Shown here: in pieces, positions 1-6,141 of the stretch
How positions within the stretch are numbered: the stretch's first letter is position 1
How the letters are laid out: each line of letters starts with the position of its first letter
Source: Desulfurococcales archaeon ex4484_204
Lineage (GTDB): Archaea; Thermoproteota; Thermoprotei_A; Sulfolobales; NBVN01
Direction: 5' to 3'
DNA: 11,598 bases
Assembly (NCBI GenBank): GCA_002255065.1
Contig: NJEF01000018.1
Coordinates: 1-11,598 of the forward strand
The notes under the pieces: model-generated
Databases searched by the model: none
Seen by the model: the letters and a program-made list of their open reading frames with translations, nothing else
What the model was told of the DNA's origin: nothing
Position numbers and translations under genes: made by a program

Positions 1-541
1 ACACGACCATGGCGATCACTTAGGTAATGCCACGGACATAATGAAGGGCAACAACAGGGTCAAGCTAATCGCTGTATTTGAGATAGCCAACCATGTAGCG
101 GAGCAACTAGGCGACAGCTCCAGGGTTATCGACGCTAATATAGGGGGGCCTATAGACCTAGGAAACGGGTTCTTTGCAGTTCTAACACACGCCCTTCACT
201 CAAGCCTCCACGGTCACCCAACAGGGGTTATTGTAGGGGCCGGTGATGAGGTAGTATACCACGCTGGGGATACGGGGCTAACCTACGATATGAAGCTCAT
301 AGGGGAGCTCTACAAACCGTTGGTAGCCCTATTACCTATAGGGGGGCACTACACGATGGGGCCCAGGGAAGCTGCTAAGGCTGTAGAGCTCATAAACCCT
401 AAGTACGTCATACCAATGCATTACGCTACGTTCCCCGTGATTAAGGGTAAGCCTGAAGACTTCGTAAAGCACATTAACGAGCTCTCCCTCAAAGCTAAGG
501 TTATCGTGCTAAAGCCAGGTGAGGAGGTAGAGCTAAGGTAG
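1..541 (+). CDS. UPF0173 metal-dependent hydrolase, metallo-beta-lactamase fold (5' truncated by the window edge)
   Basis: The reading frame is open from base 2, so the gene begins outside the window; the ATG at base 41 lies inside the protein and is not its start. The first visible codons read HDHGDHLGNATDI, the metallo-beta-lactamase HxHxDH metal-binding motif. Downstream come HALHSS, HAGDTGL (the metal-bridging Asp) and PMHYATFP (the last metal-binding His), in the order and spacing of the UPF0173 / COG2220 family. About 179 residues are visible; the family is usually near 225, so roughly 45-50 N-terminal residues are missing. A cytoplasmic Zn-dependent hydrolase is expected, but its substrate is not known. 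The gene ends with TAG; a T-rich stretch at 597-604 could terminate transcription. Family assignment is firm, specific function unknown. Confidence 0.9.
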   Translation, partial: HDHGDHLGNATDIMKGNNRVKLIAVFEIANHVAEQLGDSSRVIDANIGGPIDLGNGFFAVLTHALHSSLHGHPTGVIVGAGDEVVYHAGDTGLTYDMKLIGELYKPLVALLPIGGHYTMGPREAAKAVELINPKYVIPMHYATFPVIKGKPEDFVKHINELSLKAKVIVLKPGEEVELR

Positions 542-747
542 TGAACACAACGTCGGGCCCCACCCTTGGGTAAGGGGAAATCGTGCTGTACAACTTAACT
601 TTTTACCTAAATACCCACTTTATGAAGACGACTTACTAGAAAGAACCTTATCACCTTGCCTTTTAATAAGGCAGGCAGTTTTAGTTTGCCAATAGGTTAG
701 AGGACATTCCTCCATACGAGCTGAGAGGGGTTTAGCTGTTAGCAGGC

Positions 748-796
748 TCAGACCTGCGCGGGTTCTTCATTGATCGTGCCTTTCAAGCATCATCAT
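748..796 (-). ncRNA. Candidate C/D box sRNA (2'-O-methylation guide)
   Basis: Read on the minus strand, the segment has box C ATGATGA (796-790), 12 bases, a degenerate D' ACGA (777-774), a 3-base spacer, a C' box ATGAAGA with one mismatch to RTGATGA (770-764), exactly 12 bases, and box D CTGA (751-748). Archaeal C/D guides are about 50-60 bases, carry 10-12-base guide segments, and bind L7Ae, Nop5 and fibrillarin. The equal 12-base spacers make chance less likely. The D' box matches the consensus at only two of four positions, which is the weak point. The guide before box D is complementary to ACCTGCGCGGGT and the guide before D' to GCCTTTCAAGCA; I cannot assign rRNA or tRNA targets from memory. 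AT-rich sequence at 812-837 could serve as its promoter. Confidence 0.55.
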
Positions 797-815
797 CGCG
801 CTTCCTAGTCAGTAT

Positions 816-837
816 ACTAGGTAAACTAGTTAATATC
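816..837 (+). promoter_or_regulatory. Putative ubiX promoter with a short inverted repeat
   Basis: A TATA-like element GTTAATATC (829-837) lies about 25-30 bases upstream of a likely transcription start near 860, giving a very short leader to the TTG at 872. Just upstream, overlapping where the BRE should be, is the inverted repeat ACTAG-GTAAA-CTAGT (816-830), a possible operator. The TATA match is weak, so this is tentative. Confidence 0.35.
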
Positions 838-871
838 TAAGCACCCTAAACACGTATGGGGGCATCCCTCG

Positions 872-1495
872 TTGAGGTTCGTAGTAGGAATCTCCGGTGC
901 TAGCGGTATTATTTATGGGCTTAGGTTACTAGAGGTTCTCAACGCGTTAGGCCATGAAGTCCACACGATAGTGACTGAAGCTGCGCTTAAGGTTGCCGAA
1001 GCTGAGTGCTGCACCCCTGGTAAGGTCTTAGAGTTTGTTAGAGCGAGGTCTAAGAATGTGTATAGCGAGGATGACCTCCTCTCGCCTCTATCCTCATCAT
1101 CCTACCTTGTCGACGGAGTTGCCGTCGCTCCGTGCTCCCTAAAGACGCTGTCGGACGTAGCTAGCTCAAGGCCCTCTAACCTCTTAACGAGATCCGTGAT
1201 CAACGCCTTAAGAACTAGGAGGAGAGTCGTGCTGCTAATTAGGGAAACACCGTTAGGCACCCTCGACCTCCTTAACGCATTTAAGGCGTCGGTAGCTGGG
1301 GCTACAATCATGCCTGCATCACCGGGTTTCTACACCAGTCCATCCACGATCGCTGATCTCGTGGACTTCGTTGTAGGTAAGGTTCTAGACGCACTTGACG
1401 TAGGCCACAGCATCTATAGGAGGTGGGAGGGGCTTAGAGGCCCTACTCAAGGAAGGTCTCTCTGCGCCCAACTCTTCGGCCTAGAATGTCCTTAA
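872..1495 (+). CDS. ubiX: UbiX-family flavin prenyltransferase
   Basis: UbiX transfers a dimethylallyl group to reduced FMN, making prenylated FMN, the cofactor of UbiD-type decarboxylases. Visible motifs are the flavin-binding GISGASG at residues 6-12, VAPCSLKTLSDVASSRPSNLLTR at about 85-107, RETPL near 124-128, and the helix-breaking PASPGFY. These match the UbiX/Pad1 family over its whole length. At 207 aa it is about 15-20 residues longer than usual; the extra C-terminal tail (after about residue 188) overlaps the opposing gene by 53 bases. The start is TTG at 872; no in-frame ATG fits, and the protein then begins right at the first beta strand. In archaea lacking ubiquinone, UbiX most plausibly serves the UbiD-like anhydromevalonate-phosphate decarboxylase of the modified mevalonate route; no ubiD is in the window. 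Confidence 0.9.
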   Translation: MRFVVGISGASGIIYGLRLLEVLNALGHEVHTIVTEAALKVAEAECCTPGKVLEFVRARSKNVYSEDDLLSPLSSSSYLVDGVAVAPCSLKTLSDVASSRPSNLLTRSVINALRTRRRVVLLIRETPLGTLDLLNAFKASVAGATIMPASPGFYTSPSTIADLVDFVVGKVLDALDVGHSIYRRWEGLRGPTQGRSLCAQLFGLECP

Positions 1496-1862
1496 CCTTG
1501 TTATCTAAGGACTCCTTCTCCAGCTCCTTCATGAACTCATCGCCGCTCCCCTTAAACCTAACAGCGAAGGCGCACTTACCGTCGGGTAGTAAAGCCCTCC
1601 TCTCACAGTAGGCGAACTGGCATCTAGAGCCTAGGCACTGATCCCCTATCCACCTACACATAGCTACCTTCTGAACGTGGCCCTTAACAACCCTGTTAAC
1701 CACTACGAGGGCGTTCTTCGAGCACTTAAAGAACGGGCATAGCGGGTTACACCTATCCTTTATAGGCATAGGTTTAAACTCCCTACGCTCCTGCCGGTAA
1801 GGCGCTCTCGGTGCCCTCCTCTCCCTACCACCTAAGGAGTAGCTCCTCCCATGAGGTTTCAA
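1443..1862 (-). CDS. Conserved-looking 8-cysteine protein of unknown function
   Basis: I do not recognise a named family. The 139-aa product has a basic, Arg-rich N-terminus (residues 1-31) and then eight cysteines at 38, 42, 47, 69, 76, 81, 86 and 97, suggesting one or two metal sites (zinc or Fe-S), with an acidic/basic helical C-terminus. The first start is TTG at 1862. The internal ATG for Met32 (MPIKDRCNP) has GGAG nine bases upstream and sits just before the first cysteine, so the real protein may be about 108 aa. It lies 40 bases downstream of the endA stop, same strand, so it is probably co-transcribed with endA. Its last 17 codons overlap the 3' end of ubiX on the other strand. Confidence 0.7.
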   Translation of the reverse strand: MKPHGRSYSLGGRERRAPRAPYRQERREFKPMPIKDRCNPLCPFFKCSKNALVVVNRVVKGHVQKVAMCRWIGDQCLGSRCQFAYCERRALLPDGKCAFAVRFKGSGDEFMKELEKESLDNKVKDILGRRVGRRETFLE

Positions 1863-1902
1863 TCCCTTATCACCAGTGCCCCACTACCCTACCAACTCTA
1901 CA

Positions 1903-2442
1903 TTAGGGTCTGAACCATTTAAACATTATGTAGCTCCTCTCCCCGCTAGGGTACGTTATAGCTAGGAGCAACTCCTTCCTAACACTATGAGAGAGCCTAC
2001 CCCACCCAATTAGGTCCCCTGGATCTACGTGCCCTCCGTACCTTAACACCTTAACTAGGTATGGTGCGTGCTCGAGGCCCGGCCTGAGCCTGTAAAGTGC
2101 GAAATCCGCCCCATACTTTAAGGCTGACCTAACGATGAAGCCAGCATCCCTCAGCTCCCTGTAGGTGTTGTAGAGAACCTCGAAATCATCTATTAAGGAC
2201 TCGGCTAGGCCTATAAGCTCGTTAAGTCCTACCCTCCTTCCCTCCTTAATAACGTCTATAACCCCCTTCTCAACGAGGTATATAGCTTCAATTAAGGAGA
2301 GCTCTATGGGTTGATCGACATCCGTTGATTTAGGCTTCCTAACACCTACGGGCTTACCGAAAAAGCCCTTAGAGAATACGCAGCGCGCGAACCTAACGTT
2401 AAATATTACAGCCTTAGAGCCTAGGAGGTATGCCTCCCCCCT
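1903..2442 (-). CDS. endA: tRNA-splicing endonuclease, catalytic (alpha) subunit, without a canonical start codon
   Basis: EndA cuts bulge-helix-bulge introns from archaeal pre-tRNAs. The minus frame from 2505 to the TAA at 1903-1905 is open for 200 codons and reads AYLLGSKAVIFNV, GFFGKPVGVRKPK, PIELSLIEAIYL, KYGADFALYRLRPGLEHAPY, SHSVRKELLLA and SYIMFKWFRP, closely resembling Sulfolobus EndA. The catalytic triad is present: Tyr (2113-2115), His (2068-2070), Lys (1975-1977). The length, about 180 aa, fits the crenarchaeal heterotetrameric enzyme, whose partner subunit is not in the window. No in-frame ATG, GTG or TTG exists between the upstream TGA (2506-2508) and a GTG at 2047-2049, which lies after the catalytic His. 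The 5' limit given here (2442) is therefore an estimate from homologue length. The DUF47 gene ends 20 bases upstream, so translation may be coupled. Confidence 0.85.
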   Translation of the reverse strand, partial: RGEAYLLGSKAVIFNVRFARCVFSKGFFGKPVGVRKPKSTDVDQPIELSLIEAIYLVEKGVIDVIKEGRRVGLNELIGLAESLIDDFEVLYNTYRELRDAGFIVRSALKYGADFALYRLRPGLEHAPYLVKVLRYGGHVDPGDLIGWGRLSHSVRKELLLAITYPSGERSYIMFKWFRP

Positions 2443-2461
2443 ACCGCACTCTCTTAGGTCC

Positions 2462-3151
2462 TTACCTAGATATTGATGCGTACCTGATATAGGTCCCCAC
2501 CCTCTTCAACATATCGGCTGCGTCCTCGAGCTTATCGAATAGCTCCTTAACAAGGATTAGCGCACCTATATCCCTGTTTGAGTAGTACTTTATGACCTGT
2601 ATCCCTGCCTCTCTGTAGAACTCATCCACGGAGTTCTCAAGCTTTAGAAGCTCTATGTAGTACTCCCTAAGCAACCTCTCCTGGCTGCCCAGTTTCTCAA
2701 CCATGGAGCCCACGATACCGACCATGTTGAGTATCTTCCTTAACGTCTCGTCTAGAACTACATATATGTTGTCAGGCATCCTCTCAAACTCCCCTCTACT
2801 CAGTAGTAGGCTACGGTACGCTGCCGCCTCAGTGTGCTCAGCAACCCTAACTACGTCCTGAACTATGTTAGCGTAGACATCCTTAAGAGTAAGCGCTGGC
2901 GACGTCTTTATTAGGTACTCCATAAGGCTTACGGAGTCTGTCTCTATGGAGTCCTTCATGTTCCTCACCCTCCCATACCTCTTCTCAACGGCTACGACCT
3001 TACCCTCATCTAGGTCCCTCACTACGAATAGTAGCTCCCTCACCTCCTCCTCTAGCTTCCTAGCAATATTCCTTAGCTGCTCCCTTATGTGGGACTCAGC
3101 TATGCTCTCCTCCTCACCTATACTCTTAAACCTTATTATCTCCTCAGCCAT
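2462..3151 (-). CDS. DUF47 / PhoU-like protein
   Basis: This 229-aa, nearly all-helical protein resembles the DUF47 (TIGR00153) family, three-helix-bundle relatives of PhoU thought to regulate phosphate transport. Supporting features are the heptad-like charged helices throughout, the segment VRVAEHTEAAAYRS in the middle, and the C-terminal ELFDKLEDAADMLKRVGTYIRY (about 202-224), which carries the family's acidic metal-binding E/DxxxD pattern. DUF47 genes often sit beside a PiT phosphate permease; none is here, so a phosphate role is only inferred. The start is ATG at 3151, about 10 bases after the predicted transcription start. The TAA stop at 2462-2464 lies just before endA on the same strand. 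Confidence 0.75.
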   Translation of the reverse strand: MAEEIIRFKSIGEEESIAESHIREQLRNIARKLEEEVRELLFVVRDLDEGKVVAVEKRYGRVRNMKDSIETDSVSLMEYLIKTSPALTLKDVYANIVQDVVRVAEHTEAAAYRSLLLSRGEFERMPDNIYVVLDETLRKILNMVGIVGSMVEKLGSQERLLREYYIELLKLENSVDEFYREAGIQVIKYYSNRDIGALILVKELFDKLEDAADMLKRVGTYIRYASISR

Positions 3152-3180
3152 CCCTTAGCCCGTGTAGTTTTAGGGGTTAA

Positions 3181-3192
3181 GCTATAAATGTT
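3181..3192 (-). promoter_or_regulatory. TATA box for the DUF47-endA transcript
   Basis: On the minus strand ACATTTATAGC lies about 30 bases before the DUF47 ATG at 3151, predicting a transcription start near 3160 and a leader of roughly 10 bases. A short palindromic motif, CCCT-ATA-AGGG, sits about 20 bases further upstream (near 3210-3220). The promoter suggests that DUF47, endA and the 8-cysteine gene can be transcribed independently of the two genes upstream. Confidence 0.5.
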
Positions 3193-3228
3193 TTGGTTAG
3201 CTAAGGAACCCTATAAGGGAGTAGGGCG

Positions 3229-3645
3229 CTAGCTCGATGCATACCTACTTAAGAGCTTGCTAGCTATTTCACTAAACTCCCTAACCTCGTTGAGGTCCTC
3301 ATTAACCTTGTCAACCACGCCGCCCTCCAATCCCTTCCTAAGTGTTAATGCCTTAACCCTTAGAAGGAGCTCTCTCTCATCGTTAATCGATACGAGATAC
3401 GAAAACTCAACCAACGTTACTATAAGCTCCACATACTCCCTCCCTATAACCTTGTTAAGGGCTTCCTTGAGGAGCTTAACCAGCTCTCTCCTAGCCTTGC
3501 GAAGCCTTAATAAGGTCTCCTCTAAGGTATTGACATCGACCCTGCCCCGCCCGTACTCGCTGACCTGCCTTCTAAGCCTTCTAAGGAGATTGTCGCGCTT
3601 TAGCGTTAGCTCCTCAACACCCTTAAATATTACTGGGTCCTCCAT
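3229..3645 (-). CDS. Hypothetical helical (coiled-coil) protein, translationally coupled
   Basis: I do not recognise this 138-aa protein. It is highly charged and predicted helical: residues 10-70 are rich in Arg, Lys, Leu and Glu with heptad-like spacing (LLRLRKARRELVKLLKEAL), followed by a hydrophobic stretch (YVELIVTLVEFSYLVSI, about 70-87) and another charged helix to the end. No cysteines, signal peptide or clear membrane segment are visible. The ATG at 3643-3645 shares its A with the TAA of the upstream 118-aa gene (TAATG), so the two are translationally coupled and probably act together, perhaps as a complex. Opposite-strand frames here are shadows created by the biased Leu/Arg/Lys codon content. 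Confidence 0.7.
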   Translation of the reverse strand: MEDPVIFKGVEELTLKRDNLLRRLRRQVSEYGRGRVDVNTLEETLLRLRKARRELVKLLKEALNKVIGREYVELIVTLVEFSYLVSINDERELLLRVKALTLRKGLEGGVVDKVNEDLNEVREFSEIASKLLSRYASS

Positions 3646-4001
3646 TACGCCCCCCTAATGGTCGCTAAGGTATTATCAGCTACCCCCCTCTCCCTCATTA
3701 ACTCCTCGTTAGCCCACACCTCCTGCAGGGGTACCGAGTCGTTTAGCACGGACTTAAACGCCATCCTCTTCTTACCCGGCACCGAGAGCTCGCACCTGCC
3801 CTTAATGCCCAGCTCGCTAGCAAGCTGCGGCGATATATGGAGTTCATCAGCTTTAACCCCCTCCTTAAGCCTTACCCTAACCCTCCTCTCCCTCACCTTC
3901 TTACCCCTCCTACTCAAGACCTGGGATGCTGGAGGTATGATGGCTACTAACTCCTTTACATCCCTCCTCCTCTCCTCCTTAGATGCCTCACTACCCTCCA
4001 T
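3645..4001 (-). CDS. Hypothetical protein, first gene of a coupled pair; possible small beta-barrel
   Basis: This 118-aa product has a charged N-terminus (residues 1-35), then a strand-rich region from about 40: RVRVRLKEG, DELHISPQLASELGIKGRCELSVPGKKRMAFKSV and a C-terminal NTLATIRGA. The alternation of short strands, the Gly-Arg turn and LGI..G resemble small beta-barrel or double-psi-barrel domains, but I cannot name a family and treat this as inference only. The start is ATG at 4001, with GGAGG at 4013-4017 (11 bases upstream) and a good TATA box further up. The stop overlaps the ATG of the 138-aa gene by one base. It is divergent from the agmatinase gene. Confidence 0.7.
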   Translation of the reverse strand: MEGSEASKEERRRDVKELVAIIPPASQVLSRRGKKVRERRVRVRLKEGVKADELHISPQLASELGIKGRCELSVPGKKRMAFKSVLNDSVPLQEVWANEELMRERGVADNTLATIRGA

Positions 4002-4038
4002 AACCTAAGGAACCTCCTAGAGATTTCTACCTCTAGGG

Positions 4039-4052
4039 TTTATTATTTTAAG
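4039..4052 (-). promoter_or_regulatory. TATA box for the 118/138-aa gene pair
   Basis: The minus strand carries CTTAAAATAATAAA, a strong archaeal TATA/BRE-like run about 38-50 bases upstream of the ATG at 4001. It predicts a transcription start near 4020 and a short leader that includes the GGAGG Shine-Dalgarno at 4013-4017. The 107-base gap is shared with the divergent agmatinase gene; no clear plus-strand TATA box is obvious. Confidence 0.5.
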
Positions 4053-4108
4053 CTCCACACGTCTACAGCAGCATTAACCTTAATTCCCGCCTAAAACCTA
4101 GGGCATAG

Positions 4109-5044
4109 GTGGGTAGATTGAGCCTCCGCAAGGTTTACTTAAGCCCTCACACGCTAACCTTCCTAGGCACCCAGGGAGATCCCGGAAGGACTCTTTTCAG
4201 CGTCATCGGGGTGCCTCTAGACTCTACATCTAGTTTTAGGAGCGGTACGAGGTTCGCTCCATACAGCATTAGGTTAATGTCCCAGAGCCTAGAAACCATG
4301 TCGTTAAGGACCGGTATAGATGTTGAGGACTACGCCCCATACGATGAGGGCAACGTAAGTATTAGCCATGGAAACGTCGACCTAAGCCTTAGGTACGTAG
4401 AAGCTGTATGTGAGGACCTAGTCCGTGAAGGCAGGTTACCGATACTGTTAGGAGGAGAGCACACGATCTCGGTGGGCTCTATCAGGGGGATTTTTAAAGC
4501 ACTGGGTTCAGATACGTGCTACCTAGTCCTCGACGCCCACGCTGACTACAGGAGTGAGTACCTAGGGTTTAAGCTAAGCCATGCATGCACTACAAGGAGG
4601 GTCAGGGAGCTTCTAGGTCCTTCAAACGTATTCATTATCGGTTTAAGGGCTCTAAGTAAGGACGAGCTCAGGAGTTTAAAGGTTGATGGCGTCCGCTACG
4701 TAACGTCCATCGACGTGTTAAGGCTCGGTGCTAGGGAGGTCGCTAGAAGGGTTAACGACTTTAAATCCACCTGCAGCAGGCTTTACGTATCCATAGATAT
4801 GGATGTCTTCGACCCCGCATACGCGCCCGGCGTTACCACACCCGAGCCTGAGGGGCTCTCACCAACGCTGGTGTTCGGTGTTTTGAGCAGGGTGTTAGAT
4901 AAGTCGGTGGTAGGTATCGATGTAGTTGAGGTCTCACCGCCCTACGACGTAGGCATGATAACGTCAGCCCTCGCAGCTAAGGTGGTCTTAGAGTCCATAG
5001 CCTACATAGTCGCATCAGGTGGCGCTGTAACTAGCCACCCTTAG
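4109..5044 (+). CDS. speB: Agmatinase (ureohydrolase / arginase family)
   Basis: Agmatinase hydrolyses agmatine to putrescine and urea using two Mn ions. All expected metal ligands are visible: His118 in GGEHTIS (115-121), Asp142, His144 and Asp146 in DAHADYR, and Asp230 and Asp232 in SIDMDVFDP (228-236); His158 in SHAC and the Glu in TPEPEG (246-248) also fit the active-site loop. At 311 aa the length is normal. The start is GTG at 4109; a TTG three codons later is an alternative. The gene stands alone, divergent from the hypothetical pair and convergent with the glycosyltransferase (32-base gap). Besides polyamine synthesis, agmatine is the archaeal substrate for modifying tRNA-Ile2 (agmatidine). 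Arginase or another ureohydrolase activity cannot be excluded from sequence alone. Confidence 0.88.
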   Translation: MGRLSLRKVYLSPHTLTFLGTQGDPGRTLFSVIGVPLDSTSSFRSGTRFAPYSIRLMSQSLETMSLRTGIDVEDYAPYDEGNVSISHGNVDLSLRYVEAVCEDLVREGRLPILLGGEHTISVGSIRGIFKALGSDTCYLVLDAHADYRSEYLGFKLSHACTTRRVRELLGPSNVFIIGLRALSKDELRSLKVDGVRYVTSIDVLRLGAREVARRVNDFKSTCSRLYVSIDMDVFDPAYAPGVTTPEPEGLSPTLVFGVLSRVLDKSVVGIDVVEVSPPYDVGMITSALAAKVVLESIAYIVASGGAVTSHP

Positions 5045-5076
5045 GATGAACCTCCTTAGGGCTACTTTCCTTCACG

Positions 5077-6141
5077 CTATAGCTCTTTGAACAGCTCTAC
5101 GTATTTGGAGGCGATTTTATCGCTTCTAAACCTGTTTACGAAGTCCCTAGCTAGGCTAACAACCATGCTTCTTAGGCTATCGTCCTCAATGATCTCTACC
5201 ACCTTTCTCCTTAAGTCGTCTAGCCCCCTATACTTAACTACCGGGCCGAAGCCCCGTTCATCGGTAGGTATGGTCTCAACATACCTTACATCGGGGACTA
5301 CAGTCGGTGTCAACGCTCCGAGGGTTTGATAGACAGTTGATGAAATCACGACTCTTTTGGTCCTGCCTTTAGGAAGCAGGTGTATGTCGGCTGCTTTAAG
5401 GTAGCTGTATAACTCCTCGATCGGTGGTCTCCTTAACCACTGCTTAACCCACGAACCATCGGCTTTGAGGTAGCTATTAGACCTTATTATCCAGTAGACT
5501 AGATCGTACCTCTTTACAAGCTCTCTAGCCACTACCATGTAGTCCCTGTACTCCTCAGGAGGCTGCCTGCCGAAGCTGAAGAGCAATTGCTTGCCTTCAG
5601 CGAAGGGAGGTCTCTTGGGCTCTACCTCTAAGGTCCTCATACATGGATAGGGTATGATCGCGAGCCTCCCCTTAAGTTTGTGGAGGTGGCTAGCTAGTAC
5701 CTCGTTAACGTATCTCCCGTCGAACACTACTACGGCGTTAAACCCCGTGCTCACTACGGTCTCCACAACCTCCTTAGATCCTTCGTGTAGAACAGCTACT
5801 ACCTTAGCTTTACGCCTAGCAACACTGACTAGCTGTTTGAGGTATGTTAGAGGAAGCCTCCTATACACTTCGATGAGGAGTACGTCGAAGTCGCGGCTAG
5901 CTACCCCCCCTAAATCAACCCTGCAGTTGGGATTGGTACCGCACTCCTCGTAGCACCTAGTAACCCATGGCTCATCGCCCCTCTCAAGAACCCTGTGATG
6001 CCAGTCCATACTCGCGCTCTCTATGGTTGGGGCGAACACCACCACCTCATGGCCCTCCCTAAACCACTCCCTAACTAATAGCTCGGCGTGGAGGGATATA
6101 CCGCATGTGGCATTCCACCTAGACACAACAGCTATCCTCAC
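5077..6141 (-). CDS. GT-B fold glycosyltransferase (GT4-like)
   Basis: This 354-aa protein has two Rossmann-type halves. The N-terminus MRIAVVSRWNATCGISLHAELLVREW (1-26) matches the GT4 pattern in which CGI/GVxxY/H follows the first strand; the C-terminal half contains LLFSFGRQPPEEY (about 186-198), ADIHLLPKG, and YQTLGALTPTVVPDVRYVE in the position of the donor-binding loop. The classical EX7E motif of GT4 enzymes is not obvious here, so activity or donor may be atypical. No signal peptide or membrane span is seen, so a cytoplasmic enzyme is expected. The start is GTG at 6141. The gene follows a GH130 gene on the same strand after a 283-base gap, suggesting joint action on a mannose-type glycan, which is inference. 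Confidence 0.8.
   Translation of the reverse strand: MRIAVVSRWNATCGISLHAELLVREWFREGHEVVVFAPTIESASMDWHHRVLERGDEPWVTRCYEECGTNPNCRVDLGGVASRDFDVLLIEVYRRLPLTYLKQLVSVARRKAKVVAVLHEGSKEVVETVVSTGFNAVVVFDGRYVNEVLASHLHKLKGRLAIIPYPCMRTLEVEPKRPPFAEGKQLLFSFGRQPPEEYRDYMVVARELVKRYDLVYWIIRSNSYLKADGSWVKQWLRRPPIEELYSYLKAADIHLLPKGRTKRVVISSTVYQTLGALTPTVVPDVRYVETIPTDERGFGPVVKYRGLDDLRRKVVEIIEDDSLRSMVVSLARDFVNRFRSDKIASKYVELFKEL

Larger units (their letters stand above)
542..871. other. Non-coding stretch between the UPF0173 gene and ubiX
   Basis: No credible ORF is seen on either strand in these 330 bases. They hold a T-rich tract just after the UPF0173 stop (597-604), a 6-bp hairpin TGCCTT/AAGGCA with a 5-base loop (657-673), a short hairpin GAGGA/TCCTC (700-712), a candidate minus-strand C/D box sRNA (748-796), and the ubiX promoter region, which contains the inverted repeat ACTAG-5-CTAGT at 816-830. 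The length is unusual for this otherwise compact region and agrees with an RNA gene being present. Confidence 0.6.

Noticed and set aside
41..541. UPF0173 gene starting at ATG 41
   Set aside because: The HxHxDH metal motif, essential to the fold, lies upstream of that ATG in the same open frame, so the true start is outside the window.
2430..2470. endA produced by frameshifting from the DUF47 gene
   Set aside because: No slippery heptamer or pseudoknot is visible before the DUF47 stop, and homologous EndA proteins are not fused to DUF47.
1903..2505. endA as a decayed pseudogene
   Set aside because: A single uninterrupted frame carries all conserved segments and the three catalytic residues; only the start codon is missing, which is not the pattern of random decay.
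3257..4008. Long plus-strand frames of 133 and 116 codons opposite the 138- and 118-aa genes
   Set aside because: Their translations are Ser/Leu/Thr-rich, low-complexity shadows; the minus-strand genes have a TATA box, a Shine-Dalgarno and a TAATG coupling.
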